A DNA stretch of 43,192 nucleotides from Pseudomonadales bacterium (GTDB lineage: Bacteria > Pseudomonadota > Gammaproteobacteria > Pseudomonadales > Azotimanducaceae). The stretch covers positions 1-43,192 of the forward strand of contig JAJECH010000038.1 in the NCBI GenBank assembly GCA_022822135.1, in the 5' to 3' direction. Made by a program: the position numbers and the translations under genes. This document shows, piece after piece, positions 26,042-34,866 of the stretch; the first letter of the stretch is position 1, and each line of letters starts with the position of its first letter. Under the pieces are notes generated by a model. It made no database searches, was not told the origin of the DNA, and was given only the letters and a program-made list of their open reading frames with translations.

Positions 26042-27133
26042 ATGACTGACCTTGTTGTCGTAGGCGGCGGCATCGTCGGCGCATCGACCTGCTACTACGC
26101 GAAGCAGTTAGGTGCGAAATGTGCGTTGATCGAACGTGACGGTATCGCATCCCATGCATCAGGGTACGCATTTGGCGGTTTGCACCCTCGCGTGGTTGCT
26201 AAGACTGAGTCCGAGATGCCACGATTTGCGTTCGAAAGCTTCAGAGAGCACGAAGAGCTGCACTCGCAACTTGAATCAGCGAGGCTTGGCAGTTCGACTT
26301 GGCGTCGAAGATCAAGCATCTCGATCGCGTGGAATGAGTTCGAAGCGGGTTTGTTTAAAGCGCAAGCTGTCGACGATTCGACAGGATTGAAATGGCTAGA
26401 AGCACGTGAATTGCGTGAGCTCGAACCGCGTATTTCAAGTGAAGCGCTCGGTGGACTGATGATCTCGAACAGCGCTGAAGTAGATTCATCGGCATTAACC
26501 AAAACACTCTTCGAACTCGCCGACCCAGACCTCCATCTGGACGAAATTGTGTCGGTCGAACTTGTGTACGATCGCATCAACGGACTTCGCACGAAGCAGG
26601 GAACGGTACTTAAGGGCGACGCATTCGTATTTTCGATGGGACCTTGGTCCAGCGAAGCGCTTAGTTGGTTTGGCGTAGACTGCAATATAAAACCGTTGAA
26701 AGGTCAAATCTTGCGATTAAGGGTCGATGGACCCGTGTTTCAACAGTCTTTCTCGACGAATGGCAACTACATGAGTACCAAACCCGACGGATTGTTGTGG
26801 ATTGGAACCACTGAGGAAGATGCTGAATTCGATGAATCTCCAACCATCGAAGGACGGCGAGAGATCATTCACGTGTTGGAACGCATGCTCGCTGACCCGG
26901 CGATCTTTGAAGTCATCCAACAAACTGCGTGCCTACGACCGATCGCACCGGATGGTGAACTGGTTTTGGGATGCGTACCAGGTGTAAGTAACGCGTTTAT
27001 CGGAACCGGCGGAGGTCGTAAAGGCATTCTCTACGGACCGTTGATGGGAAAATACCTCGCCAATCTCGCCCTTGCGACTCTCAGTTCGGATCGATGGTCC
27101 TCATTAACTCCAGAACGCTTTGAGAAGACATGA
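26042..27133 (+). CDS. FAD-dependent oxidoreductase, DAO family (glycine/D-amino-acid oxidase-like)
   Basis: This 363-residue protein starts with a dinucleotide fold, VVVGGGIVGASTCYYA, then the acidic ribose-binding position in ALIERD, and the family pattern ASGYAFGGLHPR. The C-terminal FAD contact GTGGGRKGILYGPLMGKYLA is intact. Members oxidise amino acids or N-methylated amines (glycine oxidase, D-amino-acid oxidase, sarcosine oxidase type), passing electrons to O2 or a carrier. No signal peptide is seen, so it is cytoplasmic. It is divergent from amtB across 192 bases and is followed 88 bases later by the pentaheme cytochrome gene on the same strand. An amine oxidase releasing ammonium beside an ammonium transporter is suggestive but unproven. 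The substrate cannot be assigned. Confidence 0.82.
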   Translation: MTDLVVVGGGIVGASTCYYAKQLGAKCALIERDGIASHASGYAFGGLHPRVVAKTESEMPRFAFESFREHEELHSQLESARLGSSTWRRRSSISIAWNEFEAGLFKAQAVDDSTGLKWLEARELRELEPRISSEALGGLMISNSAEVDSSALTKTLFELADPDLHLDEIVSVELVYDRINGLRTKQGTVLKGDAFVFSMGPWSSEALSWFGVDCNIKPLKGQILRLRVDGPVFQQSFSTNGNYMSTKPDGLLWIGTTEEDAEFDESPTIEGRREIIHVLERMLADPAIFEVIQQTACLRPIAPDGELVLGCVPGVSNAFIGTGGGRKGILYGPLMGKYLANLALATLSSDRWSSLTPERFEKT

Positions 27134-27221
27134 TGAACTTGCTCTTAGTCGTTGATGAAACCTAAATACTCTGCTCACCGACGTGTTATCGACCATGAGC
27201 GATAGGGGAGCTACTCAACCA

Positions 27222-29942
27222 ATGCCCGTCATAACCAAGGGTATGCGACGGCTTCTCGTGGTCGTGTTGGTAGTTATTTCACTGTTGATCGTCGACTCAG
27301 TTTACCTTAGTGTCGTGAGCTTTGTGCAATGGCTAACAACAGATCAAGTCATCGAGAATGCCTTTTACCAAGTGATGTTTCTTGGGCACCTGGTACTAGG
27401 CGTTCTCATCATCGTGCCAACCTTGATATTCGGCGCGATGCACCTCCGCCGAGCAGTTTCACGACCAAATAGAACAGCCGTCCGCCTCGGAATTGGACTA
27501 TTCGTAACGATCTTGCTTCTGTTCATCTCGGGTATCGCCTTGACTCGTGGATTGCCGTGGTTTGAGCTAAAACACGAGACCTCAAGGGCAGTGACATACT
27601 GGTTGCATGTGATCACCCCCATTGTCGCAATATGGCTTTTCATTCTGCATCGCCTCGTTGGTCCGCGCATCCGCTGGAAATCGGGGGTAGCAGTTGGAGT
27701 GGTGAGTCTGTTATTAGCAGTCGGAGGGGTTGCGATCTTGCATCTCGACTTCGAAGAGAGCGTCTCCGCCGCAGACTTCTCACCATCGCTCGCACAAACC
27801 TCGCATGGTGGTCACTTGAAAGCAGACGCCTTGATGACCAACGATCAATGTCTGACGTGTCATGAGGATGTTCACGCGACCTGGGCAGTCAGCGCACATC
27901 GATTTGCATCGTTTAATAATCCAGCGTATGCGTTTGCTGTAAATAACACCCGCGCAAAAGTACTCGAACGAGACGGAAACGTCGGTGCTTCAAGGTTCTG
28001 CGCGAGTTGTCATGACCCCGTACCTCTCTTTTCGGGTTTGTTCGACGACCCCACCATCGATTTCCAGACTCACCCAACTGGACAAGCCGGTCTTACATGC
28101 GTAAGTTGCCACGCAATTCAAGAGGTAAATGGTGTACGTGGAAATGGTGAATACACGATAGGGTTGCCGGAGCAATACCCATTTGCAAATAGTGAAGACG
28201 ACTTTCTGCAATGGGTGCATGGCATGTTGCTTAAAGGTCGTCCACAGCTTCATAAGACTTCGTATTTGAAACCGTTCCACCAGACAGCCGAATTCTGTAG
28301 TACGTGCCACAAGGTTCACTTACCCGAAGAACTAAATCACTACAAATGGTTGCGAGGTCAAAATCACTACGACTCGTTCCTCATAAGCGGAGTTTCAGGA
28401 CACGGGGTTGCTAGTTTTTACTACCCGCCAGAGGCGTCTACTAACTGTAATGTTTGTCATATGCCTCTACTCGAATCGGACGATTTTGCCGCTGATGATT
28501 TCGATGGGTCAGGGCAACTCTCTATCCACAGTCACCAGTTCCCAGCGGCCAATACTGCAATTCAAGCCATGGCAAATCTCGATTCGTCGGTCAATGACTC
28601 CCAGATCGAACTGCTGCAAGGATCTTTAAGGGTTGATATTTTTGGTTTGCGCGAAGGAGAGGACATCACTAAACCACTGGTCGCGCCATTACGACCTGTC
28701 GTTCCCACGCTTGAACGCGGAAAAGAGTACCTGATTGAAGTCGTGATACGGACGTTACGTGTCGGTCACAAATTCACTGAGGGAACGATCGACTCAAATG
28801 AAATCTGGCTCGCATTAGATGTGAAGTCAGACCAAGCCGAAGTCGTCGGACGAAGCGGTGGCTTATCACCTGATACATCGTCTGTCGATCCGTGGTCGCA
28901 TTTTGTGAATGCGTACGTGATCGACCGTGACGGAAACCGTATCGATCGTCGGAATGCGGAGGACATCTTTGTCAAGCTCTACGACAATCAAATAGGTCCA
29001 GGTAGCGCTGACGTTGTACTTTATCGCTTGGTCGTTCCTGAAGATGCGGAAATCTCGGAAATTGAAGTAGAAATCGCGCTCAACTATCGTAAATTCGACC
29101 AGAACTACTTCGCCTTATTCTCAGAAGAACCCGGGCTAAGAAACGATTTACCTATCGTAACCATCGCGAAGGATGCGATGACGTTTCCTGTCGAAGATAG
29201 CAAAAACGATCTGCGCGAGCAGCAGAGTGAAATCGCTACTTGGGAACGTTGGAACGACTACGGTATCGGTATGTTGTTAAAGCCTAATCGCGTGGGTCTT
29301 CGCCAAGCTGAGCTCGCCTTCGCCGAAGTCGTGAATCTCGAGAGACCTGAAGGGCATTTGAACTTAGCCCGTGTACAGTTAAAGGAAGGTCGCTTAGAGG
29401 AGGCCGCGGAATCGCTCGGCGCTGCGTACGAGGGTGGGGCGTACCCGTGGTCGATCGCGTGGTTTACAGGGCTTGTCGACAAACAGTTGGGAAATTTCGA
29501 AGCCGCGATAGAGAAGTTTGACCAACTTCGCCGCACGGCATTTACGGAAGCTGCTGCACGAGGCTTCGATTTTTCTCGCGATTACAACTTGCTGAATCAA
29601 CTCGCGCTGTCGTATTTCGAATTGTCAAAGATCGCTCGCACTGAAGAGAAGCGAACTGAATTGTTAACCCTCGCTACCCAAACTTATCAAGCAGCACTTC
29701 GCGAAGATCCTGAGAATGTACAAGCGCATTACGGTTTGATGCAGACATACGAGCGTTTAGGCGACAACTCGACCGCTACCTTTCACCGCAATCAACACCA
29801 GAAATATCGAATTGATGACAATGCCAAGGATCGTGCGGTGAATGCTGCCCGTCAAAAGGATCCAGCTGCGAATCATGCTAGCGAGTCAATCGTAATCTAC
29901 GATCTACATCGCGAGAGCGAACACTCGGTCGGCGCGACTTAA
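27222..29942 (+). CDS. membrane-anchored pentaheme c-type cytochrome with C-terminal TPRs
   Basis: About 906 residues. Four or five membrane helices occupy the first 190, several with His (FLGHLVLG, WLHVITPIVAIWLFILHR), which could ligate b-type heme. Five CXXCH motifs follow, starting at 27849 (CLTCH), 27999 (CASCH), 28098 (CVSCH), 28296 (CSTCH) and 28446 (CNVCH), as in multiheme cytochrome c554-like domains. A beta-rich region with no motif I recognise comes next. The last 200 residues carry TPRs (HLNLARVQLKEGRLEEAAESL, HYGLMQTYERLGDN). The hemes must lie in the periplasm. It probably moves electrons between the membrane and a periplasmic or surface partner. The start is uncertain: AGGGGAG is 11 bases before ATG 27222, while GTG 27183 and ATG 27195 are also in frame. 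Its stop overlaps the next ATG by one base. Confidence 0.83.
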   Translation: MPVITKGMRRLLVVVLVVISLLIVDSVYLSVVSFVQWLTTDQVIENAFYQVMFLGHLVLGVLIIVPTLIFGAMHLRRAVSRPNRTAVRLGIGLFVTILLLFISGIALTRGLPWFELKHETSRAVTYWLHVITPIVAIWLFILHRLVGPRIRWKSGVAVGVVSLLLAVGGVAILHLDFEESVSAADFSPSLAQTSHGGHLKADALMTNDQCLTCHEDVHATWAVSAHRFASFNNPAYAFAVNNTRAKVLERDGNVGASRFCASCHDPVPLFSGLFDDPTIDFQTHPTGQAGLTCVSCHAIQEVNGVRGNGEYTIGLPEQYPFANSEDDFLQWVHGMLLKGRPQLHKTSYLKPFHQTAEFCSTCHKVHLPEELNHYKWLRGQNHYDSFLISGVSGHGVASFYYPPEASTNCNVCHMPLLESDDFAADDFDGSGQLSIHSHQFPAANTAIQAMANLDSSVNDSQIELLQGSLRVDIFGLREGEDITKPLVAPLRPVVPTLERGKEYLIEVVIRTLRVGHKFTEGTIDSNEIWLALDVKSDQAEVVGRSGGLSPDTSSVDPWSHFVNAYVIDRDGNRIDRRNAEDIFVKLYDNQIGPGSADVVLYRLVVPEDAEISEIEVEIALNYRKFDQNYFALFSEEPGLRNDLPIVTIAKDAMTFPVEDSKNDLREQQSEIATWERWNDYGIGMLLKPNRVGLRQAELAFAEVVNLERPEGHLNLARVQLKEGRLEEAAESLGAAYEGGAYPWSIAWFTGLVDKQLGNFEAAIEKFDQLRRTAFTEAAARGFDFSRDYNLLNQLALSYFELSKIARTEEKRTELLTLATQTYQAALREDPENVQAHYGLMQTYERLGDNSTATFHRNQHQKYRIDDNAKDRAVNAARQKDPAANHASESIVIYDLHRESEHSVGAT

Positions 29943-31765
29943 TGGCAACTAGAGATACCGAAACCGAACGGCTGAGTCGAGCCGTAAAAGGCTCAGGAAT
30001 CGCGGCTGGTCTACTGATTCTCATCGTCGCGTGCGGTGTACTCCTTTCGCAATGCGAACGTTCGCAACGAGAGGTCGTGGAAGCGCCGGTTCCGACGAGC
30101 ATCGTGCCGATTGCTGATGCAACGGTACCGGAACTTCGATTCACGGACATCACGGAATCTGCCGGTATCCAGTTCGTACACGAAAACGGAGCGACTGGCG
30201 ATCGTTTATTACCTGAAACAATGGGGGGTGGAGTCGCCTCGTTCGACTTTGATCTCGACGGTGATCTCGATCTGTTATTCGTTAATTCGAGTACATGGCC
30301 AGATGAACAAGCCCAGACGGGTCGAACAGGAAGATCCGCGCTCTATCAAAACAACGGACACGCACAGTTCAAGGACGTATCAGAAACGCATTTGGACTTA
30401 TCCGCCTATGGCATGGCGCCTGCCGTCGGAGACTTTAACGGTGATCGCTACCCAGACGTCTTCATTACCGCGGTCGGTTCAAATCTGCTTTTCTTGAATC
30501 AGAACGGCGAGAGCTTCATCGACGTGACGGAGACATACGGGGTAGGTGGCGCGGAGGACGCGTTCAGCACTTGTGCAACGTTCTTTGACTATGACAGAGA
30601 CGACGATCTAGATTTGTTCGTGTGCAACTACGTTGGTTGGTCGGTTGAAATCGACCAAGCGGTTGATTTCCAATTAACGGGAGTGGGTCGAGCTTATGGT
30701 CCTCCGACGGACTTCCCGGGTACTTCATCTTGGCTTTATCGCAACGACGGCCACTCATTCACTGACGTGACGGAGACGGCAGGTATCGCAGTCTTGAACG
30801 AGCAGACGAATGAACTGATCGGGAAAGCGCTCGCCGTATCGGTTGTCGACGTCAACCGTGATGGCTGGTCAGACTTGATTGTGGCAAACGATACGGTAAG
30901 AAATTTCTTATTTATCAATCAATTAGACGGTACTTTTACCGAAAAAGGGATTGAGTACGGGTTAGCCTTCGACTCATCTGGCGCGGCAACGGGAGCCATG
31001 GGATTAGATGTCGCCCACCACTCAAATGACGAGAGGCTTGGAATCGCAATTGGCAACTTTGCGAATGAAATGTCTTCGTTTTACGTTAACTCGGCCGGTT
31101 TGAACATCTTCAGCGATGATGCGATCGTATTAGGTGTTGGCGCACTTACACGCAGAGTGCTCACATTCGGGTTGTTTTTCTTCGATGTCGACAATGACGG
31201 TCGAATAGACCTTTTCAGTGTTAACGGACATATCGAACCAGAAATTGCCTTGGTGCAGGCGAGCCAGTCCTACGAGCAAACACCACAGTTATTCTGGAAC
31301 TGCGGCGCAAATTGTGCTCGACCTTTCCAGCCCGTAAGAACACAAAATACGGCTCTTGGATTAGCGAGTGTTGGTCGTGGGGCGACATACGGCGACTTCG
31401 ACGGCGATGGTGACCTTGATATCGTGGTGACCAATGTTGGTGGGAAGCCGAGTGTGATCCGAAACGACTTAGGAACCACGAACAATTGGCTCAACGTCCG
31501 CCTCAGATACCAAGATTCGAATCAAAACGGTATTGGCGCAACCGTTCAAGTCACGACTAGTGGGGCAACCCAAACTCGCCAAATTACACGAACACGTAGC
31601 TACCTATCTCAATTCGGCGCATCAGCGCACTTCGGTCTAGGACAAGCGACTTCGATCGACCTCGTGGAAGTTACTTGGCCTGACGGCACACGTGAAACGT
31701 TCGACGAAATCGATCCGAATCAATCGGTCCAGCTCCTTTTCGGTTCAGGCACGAGCGCAAATTAG
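29942..31765 (+). CDS. CRTAC1-like FG-GAP/ASPIC-UnbV membrane-anchored protein (paralog 2)
   Basis: This 607-residue protein has a hydrophobic N-terminal segment at about residues 18-37. It ends in LLSQC, where Gln before Cys makes a lipobox doubtful, so a membrane anchor or an atypical signal is likely. The mature part begins RFTDITESAGIQFVHENGA. It has six FG-GAP loops (DFDLDGDLD, DYDRDDDLD, DVDNDGRID, DFDGDGDLD among them) and ends in a well-formed ASPIC/UnbV domain: NWLNVRLRYQDSN, then a segment like GIGATVQV, then SYLSQFGASAHFGLG and VTWPDGTRE. It is collinear with the protein at 22810. The TAATG junction with the cytochrome gene (one-base overlap) indicates translational coupling and therefore linked function. 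The next gene has its own promoter 117 bases on. Confidence 0.85.
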   Translation: MATRDTETERLSRAVKGSGIAAGLLILIVACGVLLSQCERSQREVVEAPVPTSIVPIADATVPELRFTDITESAGIQFVHENGATGDRLLPETMGGGVASFDFDLDGDLDLLFVNSSTWPDEQAQTGRTGRSALYQNNGHAQFKDVSETHLDLSAYGMAPAVGDFNGDRYPDVFITAVGSNLLFLNQNGESFIDVTETYGVGGAEDAFSTCATFFDYDRDDDLDLFVCNYVGWSVEIDQAVDFQLTGVGRAYGPPTDFPGTSSWLYRNDGHSFTDVTETAGIAVLNEQTNELIGKALAVSVVDVNRDGWSDLIVANDTVRNFLFINQLDGTFTEKGIEYGLAFDSSGAATGAMGLDVAHHSNDERLGIAIGNFANEMSSFYVNSAGLNIFSDDAIVLGVGALTRRVLTFGLFFFDVDNDGRIDLFSVNGHIEPEIALVQASQSYEQTPQLFWNCGANCARPFQPVRTQNTALGLASVGRGATYGDFDGDGDLDIVVTNVGGKPSVIRNDLGTTNNWLNVRLRYQDSNQNGIGATVQVTTSGATQTRQITRTRSYLSQFGASAHFGLGQATSIDLVEVTWPDGTRETFDEIDPNQSVQLLFGSGTSAN

Positions 31766-31819
31766 CTCCACCATCGAATGATTTGAGCCTCAGTGGAATG
31801 AAAATCCATTGAAGGTAAT

Positions 31820-31833
31820 AGACTAACAAGTCT
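31820..31833. promoter_or_regulatory. 5-bp inverted repeat in the -35 region, possible operator
   Basis: AGACT and AGTCT flank AACA. The element covers the place where a -35 box would lie for the TATAAT at 31844-31849, so a bound regulator could block or help polymerase there. Confidence 0.4.
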
Positions 31834-31843
31834 GAATTCCCAA

Positions 31844-31849
31844 TATAAT
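31844..31849 (+). promoter_or_regulatory. perfect TATAAT -10 box for the TonB-dependent receptor gene
   Basis: A consensus TATAAT lies 33 bases before the ATG at 31883. No TTGACA-like -35 is at 16-18 bases; the nearest, TTGAAG at 31809-31814, is 29 bases away. This suggests an activator-dependent promoter. Confidence 0.5.
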
Positions 31850-31882
31850 GCGCCAAACTCTAGCGACAGAAGGGGCGAAACG

Positions 31883-34597
31883 ATGAATATAGCACTCATG
31901 CGTATGACGCAACGAGTTGTTACTTTCACGATTTTGGCATTTTCGTTAGTTAGTTCTCAAGTATTGATTGCTCAGGACACTGACGATGAAACCGAAACAA
32001 CAGTGATTCCGATTGAGGAAGAGCTCATTGTGGTTGGATCACGTGTACGTGGTCGTAGTGAAACCGACTCACCCGTGCCGGTAGATGTAATCCAAGGCGA
32101 TGACTTCGTTGCACAAGGAGCTAGCGACCTAGACGCAATCGTCGCTGCATTAGTGCCCTCCTATAACGTGAATCAGGAACCAATCTCGGACGCAGCAACA
32201 ATCATGCGTCCTGCCTCTCTGCGAGGCATGTCGCCAGACGCGACATTGGTACTTTTAAATGGTAAACGGCGTCACAGAGGTGCCGTGATTGCGTTGCTTG
32301 GTTCAGGACTGTCGGGTGGTTCACAAGCACCAGACCTTTCTTCCATCCCAGGAATTGCCATCGATCGGCTGGAAGTCTTAAGAGATGGTGCATCTGCACA
32401 GTATGGGTCGGACGCGATCGCCGGTATCATGAATTTCGTACTCAAACGAGATCGGAGCGGCGGTATTTTTGAGGCGAAACTCGGCAGCACACTCGAAGGC
32501 GATGGCCAGCGAATGGTGTATGCGGGGAATATTGGTTTGCCTTTGGGGGCCAATGGTTTCGCCAATCTTAGTGCCGAGTACAAGGCAGTTGATCCAACAG
32601 ACCGCGCTGTTCAGCGTAGTGACGCTCAAGATCTGATTGACGCTGGTAATACTTCGGTACGCACCCCTCACGCGATGGTCTGGGGTGGACCCGAGATTCG
32701 CGATGACGTCAAACTATTCGGTAATTTCGGTATCGATTTAACGCCGGATGTCGAAGTGTATGGTTGGGCGAATCATTCAACGCGAACCGTGGAGGGTGGT
32801 TTTTACTTCCGTAATCCCAATACTCGCAATGGTGTATTCAATGGCGCAGACAATGTCTACTTCGATCCCATGACGCGAATGGTTGTTGAAGCTGGCACCG
32901 CCGGTGCGGAAATGTGGGCAGAGACGGTTCGGGTGGCTAATTTGGATTCAACTCAAGGTGGATGCGGTCCGAATACAGTCCAGGATCCAAACACTCTCGT
33001 GTCATATGCTGAACAAGATGCGGCAGCGAATTACAGCTCAATCATTGCGAGTTTGCCAAGCCATTGTTTCATGTTCCAGGAAGTACAACCAGGTGGTTTT
33101 ACGCCGCAGTTCGGTGGTGACGTTACAGATCAATCCATCGCCGCGGGGGTTCAAGGTACTTATGCGAACGGATGGTATTGGGACCTGAGCATCGTACGAG
33201 GCACTAGTGAGGCTGTGTACTTCATCAATAACACGGTCAATCCGCAAGTATGGGCGAAACTCTATGACGCAGGGCAGGATCCTGCTTCCATCCAGCTGGG
33301 CTACCATCCAGGTACCTATGTCGAAACAGATGTGGTTACTAACTTCGATATCTCGAAGCCATTTGATCTGCCACAGTTTTACGGGCCGATGAACGTAGCG
33401 GTTGGGCTTGAGAACCGAAGTGAAACATTCGAAATCGTGCAGGGCGAACCAAATTCCTGGTTTATCGACCCAAGTCCTGATGGCTTAACTGGACAGGGTT
33501 TTGGAATTGGCTCGAACGGTTTCCCTGGCTTTCCCGCTTCCGATGCTGGTGAACGAACAGTAGAAGCGTGGGCAGCATATATTGACCTCGAAGGTGATGC
33601 TACCGAATCCATCAAACTCGGTGCAGCAGCTCGATATGAGGACTATGATGCGTTCGGTACAACGCTTGACTGGAAAGTTACTGGTCGAGTGAAAATGAAC
33701 GATACGGTATCGTTCCGTGGAGCCTACAGTACCGGCTTTCGCGTACCCACCGCCGGTCAGTCAAATCTTCGTAACGTAACCACGGAGTTTACCGGCGGCA
33801 AACTGGCTGACATCGCGACATTACCGCCAACAAACCCTGTTGCCCAACAGAAAGGTGCCATTGCGCTTGTACCGGAAGTATCAACGAATACAACCTTAGG
33901 TACAGTTTGGGAATTCGATTGGGGCGACCTCACGATGGATTACTACAGCATCAAAATGGAAGGCCGAATCGCGTTCACGAGCCGTTTTACGCTGACTGAC
34001 GAAGATATCGCGTCGTTAGTTGCCGCGGGAGTCCCTGATGCAAGCAGCTTTACATCGGTTCGTTATTTCACGAACCAACAAGATGCAAACGCTTCCGGGG
34101 TTGACCTTGTCTTAAGCGTACCTTTTGAGTTTCAGGGCGGCGACTCACGGGTCGTTGTTGCTGGAAACTGGAAAAGTGTAGAACTCGTCAAATTCAATCC
34201 GAACTTTACGAGCCAACATTTGAAGAATACGATTGAAGACGGCAGCCCGGCTAACCGTATCACCGCTACGTGGATGCATGCGTACGACGATTGGTCAGGA
34301 TTCCTTAGAGTACGTCGTTATGGATCACACTATGACGCAACCTTGAATTCTGCTGGCGTTTCATATCGCCCAGATCCAGGGTTATTGGTGGATTTAGAGA
34401 TCGCGAGAGACTTTGGCGACAACTTCACCGCGGTGTTTGGGATCGAAAACGTCCTAGACCATTACCCGTCTGAGAACCCAAATGGTCCAGTCGATGGACG
34501 CGGCGCTGGTGGCGCATCTGGATTGATTTATCCCGAACAGTCACCGTACGGTTTCCTAGGTGGCGCGTACTACGCTCGATTTCAGTATCGAATGTAG
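31883..34597 (+). CDS. TonB-dependent receptor
   Basis: A 904-residue outer-membrane receptor. The signal peptide ends near LIAQ at about residue 30. A TonB-box-like EELIVVGSR follows, then a plug domain with SLRGMSPDATLVLLNGKRRH and DRLEVLRDGASAQYGSDAIA. A long barrel ends in YYARFQYRM, where the final residue is Met rather than Phe. The plug sequence is of the type common in receptors with large, unassigned substrates in marine and alphaproteobacterial groups. It would import a ligand too big for porins using TonB-ExbBD energy; no tonB is nearby. AAGGGG eight bases before the ATG supports the start. The gene follows the CRTAC1 operon and ends at a strong terminator. Confidence 0.9.
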   Translation: MNIALMRMTQRVVTFTILAFSLVSSQVLIAQDTDDETETTVIPIEEELIVVGSRVRGRSETDSPVPVDVIQGDDFVAQGASDLDAIVAALVPSYNVNQEPISDAATIMRPASLRGMSPDATLVLLNGKRRHRGAVIALLGSGLSGGSQAPDLSSIPGIAIDRLEVLRDGASAQYGSDAIAGIMNFVLKRDRSGGIFEAKLGSTLEGDGQRMVYAGNIGLPLGANGFANLSAEYKAVDPTDRAVQRSDAQDLIDAGNTSVRTPHAMVWGGPEIRDDVKLFGNFGIDLTPDVEVYGWANHSTRTVEGGFYFRNPNTRNGVFNGADNVYFDPMTRMVVEAGTAGAEMWAETVRVANLDSTQGGCGPNTVQDPNTLVSYAEQDAAANYSSIIASLPSHCFMFQEVQPGGFTPQFGGDVTDQSIAAGVQGTYANGWYWDLSIVRGTSEAVYFINNTVNPQVWAKLYDAGQDPASIQLGYHPGTYVETDVVTNFDISKPFDLPQFYGPMNVAVGLENRSETFEIVQGEPNSWFIDPSPDGLTGQGFGIGSNGFPGFPASDAGERTVEAWAAYIDLEGDATESIKLGAAARYEDYDAFGTTLDWKVTGRVKMNDTVSFRGAYSTGFRVPTAGQSNLRNVTTEFTGGKLADIATLPPTNPVAQQKGAIALVPEVSTNTTLGTVWEFDWGDLTMDYYSIKMEGRIAFTSRFTLTDEDIASLVAAGVPDASSFTSVRYFTNQQDANASGVDLVLSVPFEFQGGDSRVVVAGNWKSVELVKFNPNFTSQHLKNTIEDGSPANRITATWMHAYDDWSGFLRVRRYGSHYDATLNSAGVSYRPDPGLLVDLEIARDFGDNFTAVFGIENVLDHYPSENPNGPVDGRGAGGASGLIYPEQSPYGFLGGAYYARFQYRM

Positions 34598-34618
34598 TTT
34601 AGCTGCTTTAACATGAAC

Positions 34619-34647
34619 AAAGGCGCGGTGCAGACCGCGCCTTTTTT
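34619..34647 (+). terminator. strong intrinsic terminator
   Basis: GGCGCGGT (34622-34629) and ACCGCGCC (34634-34641) pair around a four-base loop, with AAA before the stem and TTTTTT directly after. It lies 22 bases after the receptor stop and isolates the two receptor genes. The 219 bases from 34648 to 34866 hold no gene. Confidence 0.92.
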
Positions 34648-34866
34648 ATGCCGTGCCATCCATTGAATCGGGTTTTCGAGGCGAAGCAGTTGTTCGATAA
34701 AAGTCAACATGCGAAGGCGTCGAGGATCGTTCCGATTGAGACCTCGTTTGTGATTGTTTAGACAAAGCTGTCATTCACCGCAAGTACGCCAAGAAATGGG
34801 GTTGAAGCAACTGGGTGTATAAACGTCATCGTTCGGTCTGGTCTATCAACTGGATTTACCTTGTAA

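Noticed and set aside
26095-26685. 196-residue minus-strand frame inside the FAD oxidase gene
   Set aside because: Ser-rich antisense shadow of a gene with intact FAD motifs.
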